DNA of 15,668 nucleotides. It comes from an uncultured Lachnospiraceae bacterium. Lineage in GTDB: Bacteria > Bacillota_A > Clostridia > Lachnospirales > Lachnospiraceae. Shown piece after piece: positions 14,008 to 15,668 of this stretch. Position 1 is the stretch's first letter, and the number at the start of each line of letters is the position of its first letter. Below the pieces are notes generated by a model. That model ran no database searches. It was not told the origin of the DNA and saw only the letters and a list, made by a program, of their open reading frames with translations. The translations under genes were made by a program, and so were the position numbers. The DNA lies in NCBI GenBank assembly GCA_947564305.1, contig CANOBT010000129.1, positions 1 to 15,668 of the forward strand, written 5' to 3'.

Positions 14008-15594
14008 CTACTCTTCTTCCAGCTGTCTGCGCAGATAGGCTCCTGCAACACGGGAAAAATTACGGATATCCCTGATATAGGCGAAATCCTTTCCAAATAT
14101 TTTCTTCTCCGCAGCGGTATCTTCATAGTTCCCTGCAAAAATACCAAGAACGGAGATGCCAAGCGTCCTTGCCCTTCGTACCTCAAATGCTGTATCTTTC
14201 ACCGCCTTTTCTCCTGTGTAATCCGCAGGCCGCCGGATACCCGGACGACGGACGCTGATGTCACAGGGTTTTCCGTCGCCAAGCAGGATCAGAATCTTGT
14301 GGTTCTCCGGCCGGTCCAGCAGAGTATCATATGCAGCTTTTACTGCCAGTCCGTCCCGATTATCCCCCGATGCACGAAACTCAAAAATTCTCTCATTTTT
14401 TTCTTTTCCGTCGTCATAATCCCGAAAGCGGTGCATGATGGTGTGATTCCAGAAGGTACAGTAGCTCACTACCCGGTGGGGGATTCCCGCAAAGCTTAAC
14501 GCCTCACTGAGGATGTACCCCTGCACCGCCACCTGCGACTGCCTTACCGCCTGGGAACCGCTGGAATCCAGCAGAATATCGACTACAAATTCCGATGAAC
14601 CGGAAGAAATCCTTTTGTCAAAAAGCTTTTCATCTTCCGTTCTCCCCAGCTTCCAGAGTCTTGCCGGTGCCAGCTGTCCGCTGGTGGAACGGCAAAGGTC
14701 CTCCTGGCTTCTAAGAACCAACGCCTTTTTCAGCGTGTCTGCCAAAGCCTTGATGTTCCGTTTGATGATCCGGCTGTTGCTGTAATAATACATCTTGTTT
14801 TTTTCAAACTGAAGCTGGTTGAAGCGATACTGGTTATTTACGATTACCGGGTCCTGCAGGATCCCCTTTGTATCATGCAGCAGACAGTTGGCGTGTATCC
14901 CGGTACAGAGCCGGTTCCGCCTCTTTTCCTGTTCCAACGGAGACAAATAATTTTTCCCGTAGTTTAACGCCACATATTCCTGCACTTTCTGCAACGAAGC
15001 TTCCTCTTCGATTTCGGAATCTTCCTCTTCCTGCCTTACGGATTCGGCCGTATGCGTTCGCTTTTTCGGCTGTTTATCCTTGATCTGCAGACTCATCATA
15101 TCCTTGCCCAGTCCGGCCAGATACTTTTTAAGGATTTCCTCCATCTGTTCATCCGTCAGACATTCCTGCCATGCCGCACTTGCCAGAGCATTTGGCGGAA
15201 CACGAAGCACCGTTTCCAGATTTCCATGCTGCTCTTCAAATTCCCTGTCAACGACCGTATTATAGATTTTTTCAATCTTGTTTATGATATCCGTCGTATC
15301 TTTGGCATGTTCCAGAACTGCAATCTCCTTTGCCGTCTGTCTGACCGCATCCGGTATCGGACCCGATTGCCTTCCCAGATAATCTTTCATGATAAAAACC
15401 TTGACCTGGCCAAAAAAAGTCTTACATAAAACACGTTCTTCCTGACTTAGCAGATCTTCAAAGGCGCTTTTTCGAATGTCTGCTGTCCCCGGACGCTCCT
15501 TTGCAGTCCTTGGATAAACTGCGGCGTCCACACAGAGCTGGGCCAGTTCCATAAGAGGTCTCTCCTGTGCCGACAGATATGTCTTTTTCATCAT
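14008..15594 (-). CDS. VWA-domain protein, NorD/CobT-like
   Basis: A 528-residue protein with a C-terminal von Willebrand factor A domain (about 335-525). Its metal-ion-dependent adhesion site begins DSSGS (343-347, the DxSxS motif), with Asp414 in SGDNRDG and Asp440 in LLGDGKPCD as further likely ligands. The N-terminal about 300 residues are helical, with an acidic linker at about 188-200, and are not recognised. The domain layout matches NorD/CobT-type proteins, which work with MoxR-type AAA+ ATPases to remodel or metallate target enzymes. No ATPase gene is in view; it could lie beyond the right edge. The start is uncertain. ATG-ATG at 15594 has no ribosome site, and eight codons upstream read as plausible coding (ending ELALY) before a stop at 15624-15622. 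A second candidate at 15552 has AGGAG 9 nt upstream and would give 514 residues. The zinc-ribbon gene follows. Confidence 0.8.
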   Translation of the reverse strand: MMKKTYLSAQERPLMELAQLCVDAAVYPRTAKERPGTADIRKSAFEDLLSQEERVLCKTFFGQVKVFIMKDYLGRQSGPIPDAVRQTAKEIAVLEHAKDTTDIINKIEKIYNTVVDREFEEQHGNLETVLRVPPNALASAAWQECLTDEQMEEILKKYLAGLGKDMMSLQIKDKQPKKRTHTAESVRQEEEDSEIEEEASLQKVQEYVALNYGKNYLSPLEQEKRRNRLCTGIHANCLLHDTKGILQDPVIVNNQYRFNQLQFEKNKMYYYSNSRIIKRNIKALADTLKKALVLRSQEDLCRSTSGQLAPARLWKLGRTEDEKLFDKRISSGSSEFVVDILLDSSGSQAVRQSQVAVQGYILSEALSFAGIPHRVVSYCTFWNHTIMHRFRDYDDGKEKNERIFEFRASGDNRDGLAVKAAYDTLLDRPENHKILILLGDGKPCDISVRRPGIRRPADYTGEKAVKDTAFEVRRARTLGISVLGIFAGNYEDTAAEKKIFGKDFAYIRDIRNFSRVAGAYLRRQLEEE

Positions 15595-15668
15595 ATACAG
15601 CGCCAGTTCTTCGGAGTTATACTAAACACCGATTAGATTTGCAGTTTATACTTTAGTTTTCATACAAA
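15595..15668. other. AT-rich edge upstream of the VWA gene
   Basis: No complete gene is present. On the minus strand ACTAAA (15655-15650) and TTTAGT (15625-15620) form an inverted repeat, and TATAAA and TATAAC are possible -10 elements without a convincing -35. The short run TAT-GAA-AAC-TAA near the edge could be the end of a gene outside the window, but this cannot be tested here. Confidence 0.3.

Noticed and set aside
13992..14186. 65-codon N-terminal extension of the zinc-ribbon protein
   Set aside because: It lies out of frame within the end of the VWA gene and has no zinc-ribbon-like content.
1..15668. CRISPR array, tRNA, rRNA, insertion sequence or prophage genes
   Set aside because: No regularly spaced repeats, tRNA-like cloverleaf, rRNA segment, transposase or phage protein could be recognised.

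Overview
The window looks like a chromosomal piece of a low-to-moderate GC Firmicute, most likely a gut Clostridia of the Lachnospiraceae type. The signs are AGGAGG-type ribosome sites, near-consensus sigma-A promoters, tightly packed same-strand operons, two family-3 glycosidases beside a GHKL/LytTR two-component system, and a CdaR/PucR-type regulator. I recognise families, not the species. No rRNA, tRNA, CRISPR array, insertion sequence or phage gene was seen.

Layout. (1) 1-671: an Rrf2-family regulator on the + strand, the only + strand gene; its C-terminal tail looks abnormal and runs antisense into the next gene. (2) 6638-672, minus strand: an operon of a membrane-tethered, domain-permuted GH3 glycosidase, a cytoplasmic GH3 glycosidase and a GtrA-like membrane protein. 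(3) 8856-6840, minus strand: a LytTR response regulator and a GHKL sensor kinase, ended by a strong terminator that overlaps the kinase stop codon. (4) 8857-9189: an intergenic region rich in direct and inverted repeats. (5) 11896-9190, minus strand: an OFA-like major facilitator transporter and a GcvT-fold protein resembling the LigM/DesA tetrahydrofolate-dependent demethylases; just upstream and separately transcribed is a PucR-type regulator (13683-12076). (6) 15594-13797, minus strand: a von Willebrand factor A (NorD/CobT-like) protein followed by a 64-residue zinc-ribbon protein.

How they may work together. The promoter region of the glycosidase operon has a TATAGT -10 but no recognisable -35. 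Just upstream lie two 14-bp direct repeats with a 20-bp period, the geometry and part of the consensus expected of a LytTR activator site. The simplest reading is that the neighbouring kinase/regulator pair senses an extracellular cue and activates the glycosidases. The extracellular GH3 would then trim beta-glycosides at the surface, and the cytoplasmic GH3 would hydrolyse what enters.

The second theme is a transporter + folate-type demethylase + PucR regulator cassette. It is likely to import a small methylated organic compound and move its methyl group to tetrahydrofolate; the substrate cannot be read from the sequence. The VWA/zinc-ribbon pair resembles the substrate-adaptor half of MoxR-VWA chaperone systems, whose AAA+ partner, if present, lies outside the window.
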